From positions 1 to 42,915 of the forward strand of contig JABDEQ010000015.1 of the NCBI GenBank assembly GCA_013286985.1: a stretch of 42,915 nt of DNA. Reading direction: 5' to 3'. Of this stretch, positions 15,390 through 23,223 are shown piece by piece. Made by a program: the position numbers and the translations under genes. The stretch is from Bacteroidota bacterium (lineage in GTDB: Bacteria > Bacteroidota > Bacteroidia > Sphingobacteriales > Sphingobacteriaceae). How positions within the stretch are numbered: the first letter of the stretch is position 1; each line of letters begins with the position of its first letter. The notes beneath the pieces were generated by a model. That model worked only from the letters and a program-made list of their open reading frames with translations. It did no database searches and had not been told where the DNA came from.

Positions 15390-15815
15390 ATGGAAACAAT
15401 ACCGCAGAACATTAAACTAACTGTACCATTTTTTATGGTGACCGATATGGAAGTCTCGTTGCAGTTTTATTGCGAAGGGCTTGGATTTAAACTCACTAAC
15501 CAATGGACACCAAGAGGCACTATTGAATGGTGCTGGCTGGAACGCGACGCCGTAGCCGTAATGCTGCAACAGCCGCGTAAACTAAATGCCGAGCAATCGG
15601 GCCCGCTGGGTGCCGGTATCTCCACTTGCTACCAATGCGCAGACGCACTGGCACTATACCACGAATTTAAAGCAAAAGGCATCACCATGGCCGAGCCTTT
15701 TGTAGGCAACGGCATGTGGGTTGTCGGTTTAAAAGACCCTAATGGCTACCGGCTGGAGTTTTCGAGTTTTACCGATGTGCCCGAAGAAACCAAATATTCG
15801 GAATGGTTTAAATAG
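15390..15815 (+). CDS. VOC-superfamily (glyoxalase/bleomycin-resistance-like) protein
   Basis: 141 residues in two beta-alpha-beta modules: VPFFMVTDMEVSLQFYCEGLGFKL at the N-terminus and, in the second half, CADALALYHEFKAKG followed by FVGNGMWVVGLKDPNGYRLEFSS. This is the normal VOC fold, with the Glu in YRLEF as a probable metal ligand. Substrates of such small VOC proteins range from methylglyoxal adducts to antibiotics, and none can be assigned. It is divergent from the Crp/Fnr regulator and followed by a terminator. Confidence 0.88.
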   Translation: METIPQNIKLTVPFFMVTDMEVSLQFYCEGLGFKLTNQWTPRGTIEWCWLERDAVAVMLQQPRKLNAEQSGPLGAGISTCYQCADALALYHEFKAKGITMAEPFVGNGMWVVGLKDPNGYRLEFSSFTDVPEETKYSEWFK

Positions 15816-15834
15816 ATCAAGGTTGCCAAACTAT

Positions 15835-15863
15835 AAGCCCGGTATTAAAATCCCGGGCTTTTT
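15835..15863 (+). terminator. Intrinsic terminator after the VOC gene
   Basis: AAGCCCGG, a loop of about ten bases, CCGGGCTT and then TTTTT, 20 bases after the stop. The stem could also end the converging AhpD-MFS operon, though the T-run on the minus strand is poor. Confidence 0.85.
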
Positions 15864-15886
15864 ATGTCTTCAAAAAGGCTTTCGGA

Positions 15887-16465
15887 CTAAGTTTTTTGTA
15901 TCTCCTCAGTAATTGTCACATTAATCGACGATGGTTTATATCCTTCACGCACGCGCTGCGCACCCATCTTGTCATAAAATTCTTCATTGTCAGGCTGCCA
16001 TGTGGCCAATCCGTCAACGTAGCGGTTATACATACAAAATGCAGCGGCTATAAGTACGGTATCGTGTATTTCTATATCCGTAGCACCTTGGGCGCGGGCA
16101 TGTTCAATATCAGGCGTCGTAACATTTTTCCCTCCCGATTGTACTTTGGCTGCAATCTTCAGCAATGCCTTCAACTTATCACTTATTGGTGCATTGTCGG
16201 GATCGGCCAGCACTTGTTTTACCAGTGAAAGGTCGCTCTGCAACTGGTGTTTGGCTATAGCACTATGCGAGCGGGTGCAAAAGTTACAAGTGTTTAGGTT
16301 GGATACATAAGATGCTATCAGCTCGCGTTCGCCGGCGGTTAAAGTTGGATGCGGGTTATGTAATAAAACCTGGGCCAGGCTGCAAAGCGGCGCTGCAGTT
16401 TCAGGACGGAACACAAAAAGGCTCCTTATTCCCGGAAATTCCTTTGGTAATTCAATGTGCGGCAT
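15887..16465 (-). CDS. AhpD-like carboxymuconolactone decarboxylase-family protein (copy 1)
   Basis: 192 residues. The CMD core contains ERELIASYVSNLNTCNFCTRSH. Glu48, Cys60, Cys63 and His67 keep the E-(11)-C-xx-C-xxx-H spacing of the AhpD peroxidase active site, so thiol-disulfide chemistry is likely rather than true decarboxylation. The residue between the cysteines that is His in AhpD is Phe62 here. It is the last gene of a four-gene minus-strand operon and is a paralogue of the second AhpD-like gene (17768-18328). The spacing to the MFS gene is 39 bases. Confidence 0.88.
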   Translation of the reverse strand: MPHIELPKEFPGIRSLFVFRPETAAPLCSLAQVLLHNPHPTLTAGERELIASYVSNLNTCNFCTRSHSAIAKHQLQSDLSLVKQVLADPDNAPISDKLKALLKIAAKVQSGGKNVTTPDIEHARAQGATDIEIHDTVLIAAAFCMYNRYVDGLATWQPDNEEFYDKMGAQRVREGYKPSSINVTITEEIQKT

Positions 16466-16504
16466 ATTTTTAAGTTTATTGGGTTGATTAAGTTCTTTTT
16501 TCGT

Positions 16505-17755
16505 CTAATTATTTTGATTATGCGTATCCGGTTGAATGTTTTTAATCAGTAAAACGGCCAATAACCCGATGATAAATACCAGCGAGAAAATGAATAATGA
16601 ATTACCATATCCGCCTAAACTGGCAACTACTACACCAACAGTTAAAACGGCAGACCCTGTAAACAGGCGGCCGATATTAAAACAAAACCCGGTAGCCGAA
16701 GCACGGATAGCAGTTGGAAACAACAATGGGATATACAACGAAAGTATCCCCTGGCTTGCACCAAAAAATAAGGCTAAAATGGCAATCTCCGCATAAATAA
16801 TTGGCGAAAAGGAACTGTTTGTTTTGAACAGGATAAATGACATCAATGAGCATACTACAAAACTTAAAATGAGAGACCGTCTCAATCCCGCTAAGTTCAC
16901 CAGCCAGCCCGAGAAAAAGCCGCCGGTGAGGCCGCCCATCCCTAAACACATCATGCTTAAACCGCGTTCTTTATGTGCATCGGTTGTCAACAGGCTCTGT
17001 ATCCAGGTAGGCATCCACGAAAATATAGCCCATAAGCCGATAAGCATCGTTCCAAAAATAACCGACCCGGTAACAATTGCCCGGATATTTTTAGGGTGAA
17101 ATAAATGATTTGCCGGTTTTTGGTGGTCAATATGATCATTCAGCCACAACTCCGACTCATTTATCAACCAAAAACCTGCAATGGCAAACAGTAGCGGAAT
17201 AATACCCACCATAAAACCCTGCCGCCACGAGGTTACGAAGTAATTGATCAATCCGGCAGAAAAAATACCCACCGGAATGGAAATTGACAAGATTCCCGTG
17301 AAAACTGCCCTGCTTTTTTCGGGCCATATCTCGCTGATTAAGGTAAATGATATCACCAGTAAACCGCCCATACCAAAACCGCTCATTACCCGGCACAATA
17401 CAATACCCCACCAATTATGCATCAGGCCGGTGCAAATAGTGAATATGGCAAAACAGGCGATGGTTAGTAACAGCGTCATTTTCCGGCCTATTCTGTCACC
17501 GATAATTCCCCAAAGAAAGCCACCGGCCGCCCATCCAAAAATAAACACGGAATTGATATAGGCGCTGATATCGTTGAGCTGATTTTCGCTTTGATTACCC
17601 TGCAGTTCTTTAACCACCACCGGCAGGTAAACCGACATCAGCGTTGATATTACTCCGCCAAACATATTGCCCGCAAAGCAAATGATGAATACCAGTACCA
17701 GGTTAGTTGATGTTTTTTGCCTGCGTTCGGCATTAATGATTAATGTATCGTTCAT
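16505..17755 (-). CDS. MFS transporter (AAHS/sugar-acid-like)
   Basis: 416 residues with twelve probable membrane helices. The conserved MFS loop between helices 2 and 3 reads GIIGDRIGRKMTLL, and a second copy after the central loop is GWLVNLAGLRRSL. The central cytosolic loop follows ESELWLNDHIDHQKPANHLF. It resembles aromatic-acid/H+ or sugar-acid symporters more than drug pumps, but the substrate and direction are not certain. It is flanked by two AhpD-like genes in the same operon, with 12 bases between it and the upstream one, so it probably imports or exports the compound those enzymes handle. Confidence 0.88.
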   Translation of the reverse strand: MNDTLIINAERRQKTSTNLVLVFIICFAGNMFGGVISTLMSVYLPVVVKELQGNQSENQLNDISAYINSVFIFGWAAGGFLWGIIGDRIGRKMTLLLTIACFAIFTICTGLMHNWWGIVLCRVMSGFGMGGLLVISFTLISEIWPEKSRAVFTGILSISIPVGIFSAGLINYFVTSWRQGFMVGIIPLLFAIAGFWLINESELWLNDHIDHQKPANHLFHPKNIRAIVTGSVIFGTMLIGLWAIFSWMPTWIQSLLTTDAHKERGLSMMCLGMGGLTGGFFSGWLVNLAGLRRSLILSFVVCSLMSFILFKTNSSFSPIIYAEIAILALFFGASQGILSLYIPLLFPTAIRASATGFCFNIGRLFTGSAVLTVGVVVASLGGYGNSLFIFSLVFIIGLLAVLLIKNIQPDTHNQNN

Positions 17756-17767
17756 AATTAAGGATCT

Positions 17768-18328
17768 CTATTTTTTCAAGTGATCGTAGCCCTGCGGCAA
17801 ACGTGAATAACCGTGATTAATAAGCCGTTCGGCCAGCATAGTGAAGTAGCTGTCATCATTGGGCATTGCAGTTGCCATACCATCAACATATCTGTTGTAA
17901 AGGCTGAATAGGGCCGCTATTAAAACCGTGTCGTGTATTTCCAGGCCGGTTGCGCCTTCAGCTTTGGCTTTTTCAACGATTTCTGTTGTAACCAATTTAC
18001 CATTTTTACCGGTGAGGGCCGCGATGGTTAGCAAGGCTTTCATTTTTTCGCTTACCCGTGCAGTTGAAATATCATCTTTTACCATTTGAGCGGTAGTATG
18101 CTCGCCAAGCATCATATCAACAGCAGCGGTATGCGCGGCCGTGCAAAACCGGCACTGATTGCCGTGCGATACCACACTGGCTATCAACTCCCGTTCGGCC
18201 TCGGTAAGGGTTGACGGGCCGCGCAACAAAATTTGAGTAAGCACACGGATGGGTTCGCCCGTGTCTTTTCGATATTCAAGCAACCCGGTTATACCGGGCA
18301 AATGCGATTCCAATTCGATATGTGGCAT
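17768..18328 (-). CDS. AhpD-like carboxymuconolactone decarboxylase-family protein (copy 2)
   Basis: 186 residues, clearly paralogous to the protein at 15887-16465: both start MPHIELE/PK and share the phrase EIHDTVLIAA followed by NRYVDG. The active-site set is Glu47, Cys59, Cys62 and His66 (ERELIASVVSHGNQCRFCTAAH), again with AhpD spacing. Two diverged copies in one operon suggest a heteromeric complex or successive steps. It lies 17 bases after the MetE-like gene. Confidence 0.88.
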   Translation of the reverse strand: MPHIELESHLPGITGLLEYRKDTGEPIRVLTQILLRGPSTLTEAERELIASVVSHGNQCRFCTAAHTAAVDMMLGEHTTAQMVKDDISTARVSEKMKALLTIAALTGKNGKLVTTEIVEKAKAEGATGLEIHDTVLIAALFSLYNRYVDGMATAMPNDDSYFTMLAERLINHGYSRLPQGYDHLKK

Positions 18329-18345
18329 AATATGATTAAATAAGT

Positions 18346-19398
18346 TTAGCTAAATAATTTCTCTTCAGCAAGTTTTGTCCCCTCAACACGCGCTTTGATC
18401 TTCGCGAAAGCGGTTTCGCGAGTGGTAGATACGTCATCGCAGAATGGCGAAAATCCGCAATCGTCCGTAGTACCTAATTGGTTTAGCGGGATATAATTAG
18501 CCGCCTCCAGTATGCTGTCCCTTACCTGCTCTTTTGTTTCAATTTTTGGGTTGAGCACATCTATCACACCAATAAATGCCGTTTGATTGGGTTTTAGGTA
18601 TTGTTTTATCGTTTTCAAAACTTTAACTCTGTCTGCTTCGCTGGCTAATTGCAGGTAAAAGCTGCCCACATTTAAATTGAAAAGCTGCGGTAAAAAATCC
18701 GCATAATCTATATCAGCACTATGCGTTGAATCATGATCGCCGCCCGGGCATACATGAACGCCCAATTTTTGCTGTTCTTCCTTGCTGAAACGGTTAAAAA
18801 CCCGGTTATTCACATCAATAAAATGCTTCAAAACGCCGCCAGATGGGTCAAGTTTAAGCGAAAGCCTCCCTTCGGTAAAATCCATTTGCACTTTGTATGC
18901 GCCTTGTTCCAAACACTGCCTGATGTCTTTTTCACATTCATTCAACAGGTCTTCCATAAACTCGGCCTGCGTATAACCTGCAATCCCGCTTTGCGGATAA
19001 ATTAAACTCAGCGCCGATGCCGAAATTACCGCTTGTTTAACAGGTGTATTCGTTTTCTTTTGAGCGGCTGTAAGATATTTAACTGCATAATTACCGTATC
19101 TAAACGGCCCACTGGCTAATAATGGCAATTGCCGCGAATGACCATCCTTAAAATTGATGACCATGCCTTCGGCAGTTAAATTCGATAAGCCTTCGAGCGG
19201 ATAAGTGGCAAAGCTTGATTTAGTTTGTTCGCCATCAGTAATTACTGGCGAACCGGTTTTTTTAAACTCGGCCAGGGTATCGTTAATAGCTTTTTCATAA
19301 AGGCTATTTAAATCGGCACCGGTTGACTGTCCTGTAATTGCCGCAATTAACTCGGGCGTACGGGGAATGCTTCCAATGGGTTCTGTAGGGATTCTCAT
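18346..19398 (-). CDS. Cobalamin-independent methionine synthase-like (MetE C-terminal domain) protein
   Basis: 350 residues, about half of MetE, corresponding to its C-terminal catalytic barrel alone. It starts IPTEPIGSIPRTPELIAA as this family does. Likely zinc ligands are His215, Cys217 (GVHVCPGGDH) and Cys314 (TDDCGFSPFC). The Glu that completes the site in MetE falls near Gln250 in my hand alignment, so the site may be altered. Such stand-alone proteins transfer methyl groups to thiols or act in unknown reactions, and many are not methionine synthases. It is the first gene of the operon with the two AhpD-like proteins and the MFS transporter. Confidence 0.82.
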   Translation of the reverse strand: MRIPTEPIGSIPRTPELIAAITGQSTGADLNSLYEKAINDTLAEFKKTGSPVITDGEQTKSSFATYPLEGLSNLTAEGMVINFKDGHSRQLPLLASGPFRYGNYAVKYLTAAQKKTNTPVKQAVISASALSLIYPQSGIAGYTQAEFMEDLLNECEKDIRQCLEQGAYKVQMDFTEGRLSLKLDPSGGVLKHFIDVNNRVFNRFSKEEQQKLGVHVCPGGDHDSTHSADIDYADFLPQLFNLNVGSFYLQLASEADRVKVLKTIKQYLKPNQTAFIGVIDVLNPKIETKEQVRDSILEAANYIPLNQLGTTDDCGFSPFCDDVSTTRETAFAKIKARVEGTKLAEEKLFS

Positions 19399-19544
19399 AA
19401 AGTTTCTTGGTTTAATTTTTCAAAGACGAATAAAAATTCAGTAACAACGACACACGGTAAATAACCGATATGCCCACATGCTAATTGTAACCCTGTTGCC
19501 AGAACAATATCCTGCCAAACAACGCTGCAAAATTTAATTAAGAT

Positions 19545-20111
19545 TTAAGAAAGAAACCCGGCCCGGGGAGGCGGCAGGGCGATGTCGAGATGGCAGTTGA
19601 ACTGTTCATCTATAAGATGAGCCGAGCCAACCGACGTAATTTTAAATGGAACAGTAAACTCAAAGCGGTTAAATACAAAATCATAGTTCCCCAATATGCT
19701 TATTTTGTTATTAGGTACATGTTGTTTCTGAGGAACCGGAATATCATCCATATTTTCGGCATGAATGATATTTTGACCACACAAACGGGTGGTTTTATAG
19801 TTGGGGACGCATAACAGGTAAATGGCGTTCCTGGTCATTTTTATTTTTACATAATTATACGCGGTGTTGGCAAACCTTACTTCGCCATACATATTTTCAT
19901 AGGCCTTCCAATCGGCTATGCCAGGCATGCTCAGGGGTAGCTTCACTTCAGTCAGGTCCTGAACATTGTATAATCCGCGGCTTGTTTGCTTGTTAAAAAA
20001 CTGGTTGGATTGGTAAACAAGTAATTGATGCACCGCAAAGTCCCCGCCTAAATTTAACAGGAGGGTACTTAGTAAAAACAAAGCGATTAGTTTTTTAATC
20101 CGGTTATGCAT
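19545..20111 (-). CDS. Hypothetical secreted or membrane-anchored protein
   Basis: 188 residues, not recognised. An N-terminal hydrophobic helix after basic residues (MHNRIKKLIALFLLSTLLLN) is a signal peptide or anchor. The mature part carries CVPNYKTTRLCG, a pair of cysteines ten residues apart that could form a disulfide in the periplasm, and ends in a proline-rich tail (LDIALPPPRAGFLS). It is divergent from the barrel gene at 20400, with 288 bases between, and downstream of no clear partner. Confidence 0.68.
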   Translation of the reverse strand: MHNRIKKLIALFLLSTLLLNLGGDFAVHQLLVYQSNQFFNKQTSRGLYNVQDLTEVKLPLSMPGIADWKAYENMYGEVRFANTAYNYVKIKMTRNAIYLLCVPNYKTTRLCGQNIIHAENMDDIPVPQKQHVPNNKISILGNYDFVFNRFEFTVPFKITSVGSAHLIDEQFNCHLDIALPPPRAGFLS

Positions 20112-20301
20112 GGCAACTCCTGTTAAAGTTCTGTTTTAAATAGCACATTTCAAAATCTGCCGTAGTAATTATTCAGAAACCGGTTAACAATATTCAATAC
20201 ACAGTCATTTTACTGAAAATCAACACATTAAATACACAGATTACTTATCTGTTAATAACCCCTGCGATGCCGCGATCAATTATGGATGAACGCAAATCAA
20301 C

Positions 20302-20340
20302 CTGTTCCATATTAAAAACTGCAACTGCTTACTTTATCCT
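20302..20340 (+). promoter_or_regulatory. Shared upstream element, copy 1 (before the BamA-like gene)
   Basis: CTGTTCCATATTAAAAACTG and the following CAACTGCTTA are repeated with 27 of 30 identical bases at 21495-21524. The element ends 60-98 bases before the start codon. The trailing TGCAAC and TATCCT could be the -35 and -10 parts of a promoter, but this is a guess. Confidence 0.5.
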
Positions 20341-20399
20341 ATTACATGTTCGAGGCCCTATGCATCGTTAATTTTGGGCTTCCTCTCTTAAAATACCAA

Positions 20400-21470
20400 A
20401 TGAAACGAGCTATACTCCTTTCCTTTTTTACATTTTGTTGCGCATACGCGTTCTGTCAAAAAACTACGGATAGTATAGCCAGGTCAAAACCAAAAGAAAA
20501 GAAGGTTGAACTGAGGGTGATGCCCTATTTAAGTTATAACCGTAATCTTCAGTTTATGTTCGGCGCCATCCCAATGATGATGTACAAGGTAAATAGAAAA
20601 GATACTATTTCGCCTAAGTCATTATCCGGATTATCGGCTATTTACACTACCAACGGTTCTTATTTTGTTGCGCTGTTTAACAAATGGTACCTGGCCGAAG
20701 ATAAATGGCGCATCAAACTGTTTGCGCTCACCGGCAACCAAAATTCACAGTTTTTTGTGGATGATATTGATGTGCCCGACTTTTACGATTATGGCACCAA
20801 AGCCAATGTGATCAGCGTAGGCGTACAACGCAAAATTGTCAGGGCGCTTTATGGCGGGCTATCATATACCTATGCGCATTACAATACTGTTTACCAGGAC
20901 AGCATAGCACCCTCCTCTGTATCCCACACCAATGGACTGGTGCTGAGTTTATTGTATGATACCCGTAATTCTGTTTACTACCCTACTCAAGGCAACAAAG
21001 TTAATTTAAGCTGGACAAGCTATCCCGGCTGGTTCGGCAATGCGGAACCAGCCAACAAAGTTTCTCTCGAATATGATAAATATATCCCCATGCGCGATAA
21101 TACCGATGTAATTGCGGCAAGGTTTCTTGGCAAATTTGGCCTTGGTAATATCGAATTTGAACAGCAGGTTACACTGGGCGGAACAGATATAAGAGGCTAT
21201 TCGGAAGGTAAATACCGCGGCGACGGTTTGATGGATATTCAGGGTGAATACCGTTTTAACTTTAATAAAAAGATGGGCTTGGTAGGCTTTGCCGGCCTGG
21301 CAACAATTTATGGCTCCGATACCGAAAGCTTTAACTGGAAACTATATCCCGGCGCAGGGGTCGGTTATCGCTACAACGCGTTTAAAAATTCAAAATTTAA
21401 TATAGGGCTGGATGGTGCGGTGGGAAAAGGCGATTACGGTATTTATTTCAGAATTGGGGAAGCATTTTAG
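20400..21470 (+). CDS. Omp85/BamA-like outer-membrane barrel protein
   Basis: 356 residues from ATG 20400, which gives a clean signal peptide (MKRAILLSFFTFCCAYAFCQ). An ATG 54 bases upstream would add residues that spoil it. The protein has the C-terminal barrel domain of surface-antigen (D15/BamA) type: LLYDTRNSVYYPTQGNKVNL and QVTLGGTDIRGYSEGKYRG, the latter the conserved GG...RGY..G.YRG barrel motif, and it ends in a terminal Phe (GIYFRIGEAF). No POTRA domains precede the barrel, so it is not a full BamA. It could export or anchor a partner, possibly the lipoprotein encoded next, with which it shares an upstream element. Confidence 0.82.
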   Translation: MKRAILLSFFTFCCAYAFCQKTTDSIARSKPKEKKVELRVMPYLSYNRNLQFMFGAIPMMMYKVNRKDTISPKSLSGLSAIYTTNGSYFVALFNKWYLAEDKWRIKLFALTGNQNSQFFVDDIDVPDFYDYGTKANVISVGVQRKIVRALYGGLSYTYAHYNTVYQDSIAPSSVSHTNGLVLSLLYDTRNSVYYPTQGNKVNLSWTSYPGWFGNAEPANKVSLEYDKYIPMRDNTDVIAARFLGKFGLGNIEFEQQVTLGGTDIRGYSEGKYRGDGLMDIQGEYRFNFNKKMGLVGFAGLATIYGSDTESFNWKLYPGAGVGYRYNAFKNSKFNIGLDGAVGKGDYGIYFRIGEAF

Positions 21471-21494
21471 CCAATTACAACAATAGGCTCTATT

Positions 21495-21528
21495 CTGTTC
21501 CAAATTAAAAACTGCAACCTCTTATTGC
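21495..21528 (+). promoter_or_regulatory. Shared upstream element, copy 2 (before the DUF1254 gene)
   Basis: CTGTTCCAAATTAAAAACTG plus CAACCTCTTATTGC, the near-duplicate of 20302-20331, at 106 bases before the DUF1254 start (98 bases for copy 1). Matching position before both genes suggests common control. Confidence 0.5.
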
Positions 21529-21600
21529 TATACAATTGGAGTTGAACCGATTGCGCATGGGTAATTTTGATTCTCCCTTATTAACCAAATTTCAATTATC

Positions 21601-23082
21601 ATGGTAACCAAAAAAATGCTCTGTACAGCTGCCATATCAGGTATGCTTTTTTTATCGTTTATGGGTTGCAGCTCAGGTGGAAATAAAGATGTAAAAGACA
21701 CCACTGCAACAAATCTCGCTACCTCAACTACTGATAGCGTATTTAAACCAGCCAATATGCACGAGCAAATGGTTTACAGTCGGGCTATTGAGGCGGTAAA
21801 CTGGGGCATGCCGGCCGTAAACTCCGAACTATTGCACCAAAGCCTTGTTCAGGCCAAAGGCGATTATAACCAGCTGGCCTATTGGTCGGGCTTAATCAAC
21901 TCAAAAAATCAAACCCTTACGCCCAATCCCGATGTTATTTATTTCAACCCAATGTACGATACCAGGCAGGGGCCGGTTGTTTTAGAAATACCACCAGTTG
22001 AAGGGGTGTCTTCTATAACCGGTAGCGTGGATGATGGCTGGCAAACCGCCATTGAAGATGTTGGCCCTGCGGGTGTAGATAAAGGCAAGGGTGGCAAATA
22101 CCTGCTGTTGCCTCCGGGCTATAAGGGCCAGGTACCGGCGGAATATATTCCACTGCCATCCGCAGTTTACACAGGCTTTGTTATCCTGCGGTCAAACCTT
22201 ACGGATGGTAGTCCTACGGATATTGAACGGGCCGTTGCTTATGGCAAAAAGGTTAAGATATACCCGTATGCGCAGGCAGCCATCCCACCACAAACCACAT
22301 ATATCGACTTATTGCAACAGCCTTTCAGCAATAGTATTCCTTATGATATGCACTTTTTTGAAACCCTGAATGATTTTGTGCAGCGTGAGCCCTGGCTGGA
22401 ACGTGACAAGGCAATGATAGATCCCCTAAAAACCATCAGCATTGAAAAAGGAAAACCTTTTAACCCGGATGCGCGAACCAAAGAAATACTTTCTGCCGCC
22501 ATAAAAGACGCACATGTATGGATCGATCAGAAATATCAAACCGTATTCAATCCGCCATTTTACGAGGGTACCTCGTGGGCATTACCGGCTTTCCCCGACT
22601 TTACAAAAGCGATTATGGCAAATTACGAAGTTGCCGATAGCTATCCCATAGATGCCCGTGGGGCCGCTTATTCTATTGCCTATTTCAGTGCCAAACACCT
22701 GGGTGCCGGGCAATATTATCTGATGACTGTTAAAGACAGTAATGGTAAATCCTTTGAGGGTTCAAAACTATACAAATTGCATTTGCCCGCCAATGTACCG
22801 GTGAAGCTGTACTGGTCAATGACTATATACGACCGCGAAACGCATGCGGTTATAAAAGGTATGCCCTATTTCAGCCGGGCATCCACTACACCTGGCCTCC
22901 AAAAAAATAGCGATGGCTCAGTTGATGTGTATTTTGGTGCAAAAGCTCCTGATGGTAAACAAACCAACTGGGTACCGACAAACCCACAACGTCGCTTTGA
23001 GGTGCTGGCCCGGTTCTACGGTCCCGAAAAAGGTTTCTTTGACAAGACATGGAAAATGGGAAATATAGAAGAGGTTAAGTAA
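21601..23082 (+). CDS. DUF1254/DUF1214 domain lipoprotein
   Basis: 493 residues. A lipoprotein signal with lipobox FMGC (Cys near 23) leads to a Ser/Thr-rich linker. The DUF1254 domain follows (AVNWGMPAVNSELLHQSLVQ, then LTPNPDVIYFNPMYDTRQGP and VLEIPP), then the DUF1214 domain in the C-terminal third (YYLMTVKDSNGKSFEGSKLY, KLYWSMTIYDRETHA, then a NSDGSVDVYFG segment and WVPTNPQRRFEVLARFYGPE). The family is widespread and its biochemical role is not established. It follows the BamA-like gene with 130 bases between and shares its upstream element, suggesting a functional link. Confidence 0.88.
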   Translation: MVTKKMLCTAAISGMLFLSFMGCSSGGNKDVKDTTATNLATSTTDSVFKPANMHEQMVYSRAIEAVNWGMPAVNSELLHQSLVQAKGDYNQLAYWSGLINSKNQTLTPNPDVIYFNPMYDTRQGPVVLEIPPVEGVSSITGSVDDGWQTAIEDVGPAGVDKGKGGKYLLLPPGYKGQVPAEYIPLPSAVYTGFVILRSNLTDGSPTDIERAVAYGKKVKIYPYAQAAIPPQTTYIDLLQQPFSNSIPYDMHFFETLNDFVQREPWLERDKAMIDPLKTISIEKGKPFNPDARTKEILSAAIKDAHVWIDQKYQTVFNPPFYEGTSWALPAFPDFTKAIMANYEVADSYPIDARGAAYSIAYFSAKHLGAGQYYLMTVKDSNGKSFEGSKLYKLHLPANVPVKLYWSMTIYDRETHAVIKGMPYFSRASTTPGLQKNSDGSVDVYFGAKAPDGKQTNWVPTNPQRRFEVLARFYGPEKGFFDKTWKMGNIEEVK

Positions 23083-23091
23083 TACAAAATC

Positions 23092-23130
23092 AGGTTTACC
23101 GGTTTTGCTTTGCGCAAAACCGGTAAACCT
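23092..23130. repeat. Long perfect hairpin, copy of a sequence inside the lyase gene
   Basis: AGGTTTACCGGTTTTG, loop CTTTGCG, CAAAACCGGTAAACCT: a perfect 16-base stem. The 32 bases at 23096-23127 recur exactly at 24344-24375 in the signal-peptide region of the lyase gene, and similarity extends into the following 30 bases. It may slow or end transcription of the DUF1254 gene, but no T-run follows. Confidence 0.75.
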
Positions 23131-23223
23131 AAGATCAAATTAATTAGCACATTTTATTATCTGTAATTTCTTAATAACAACCTCCACTCTCTTTAACGTA
23201 TTAAACCTAAACCGGATAAGCAT

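Noticed and set aside
19399..19544. Possible SAM riboswitch before the MetE-like operon
   Set aside because: None of the conserved helices of known SAM-sensing leaders could be found in the 146 bases available.
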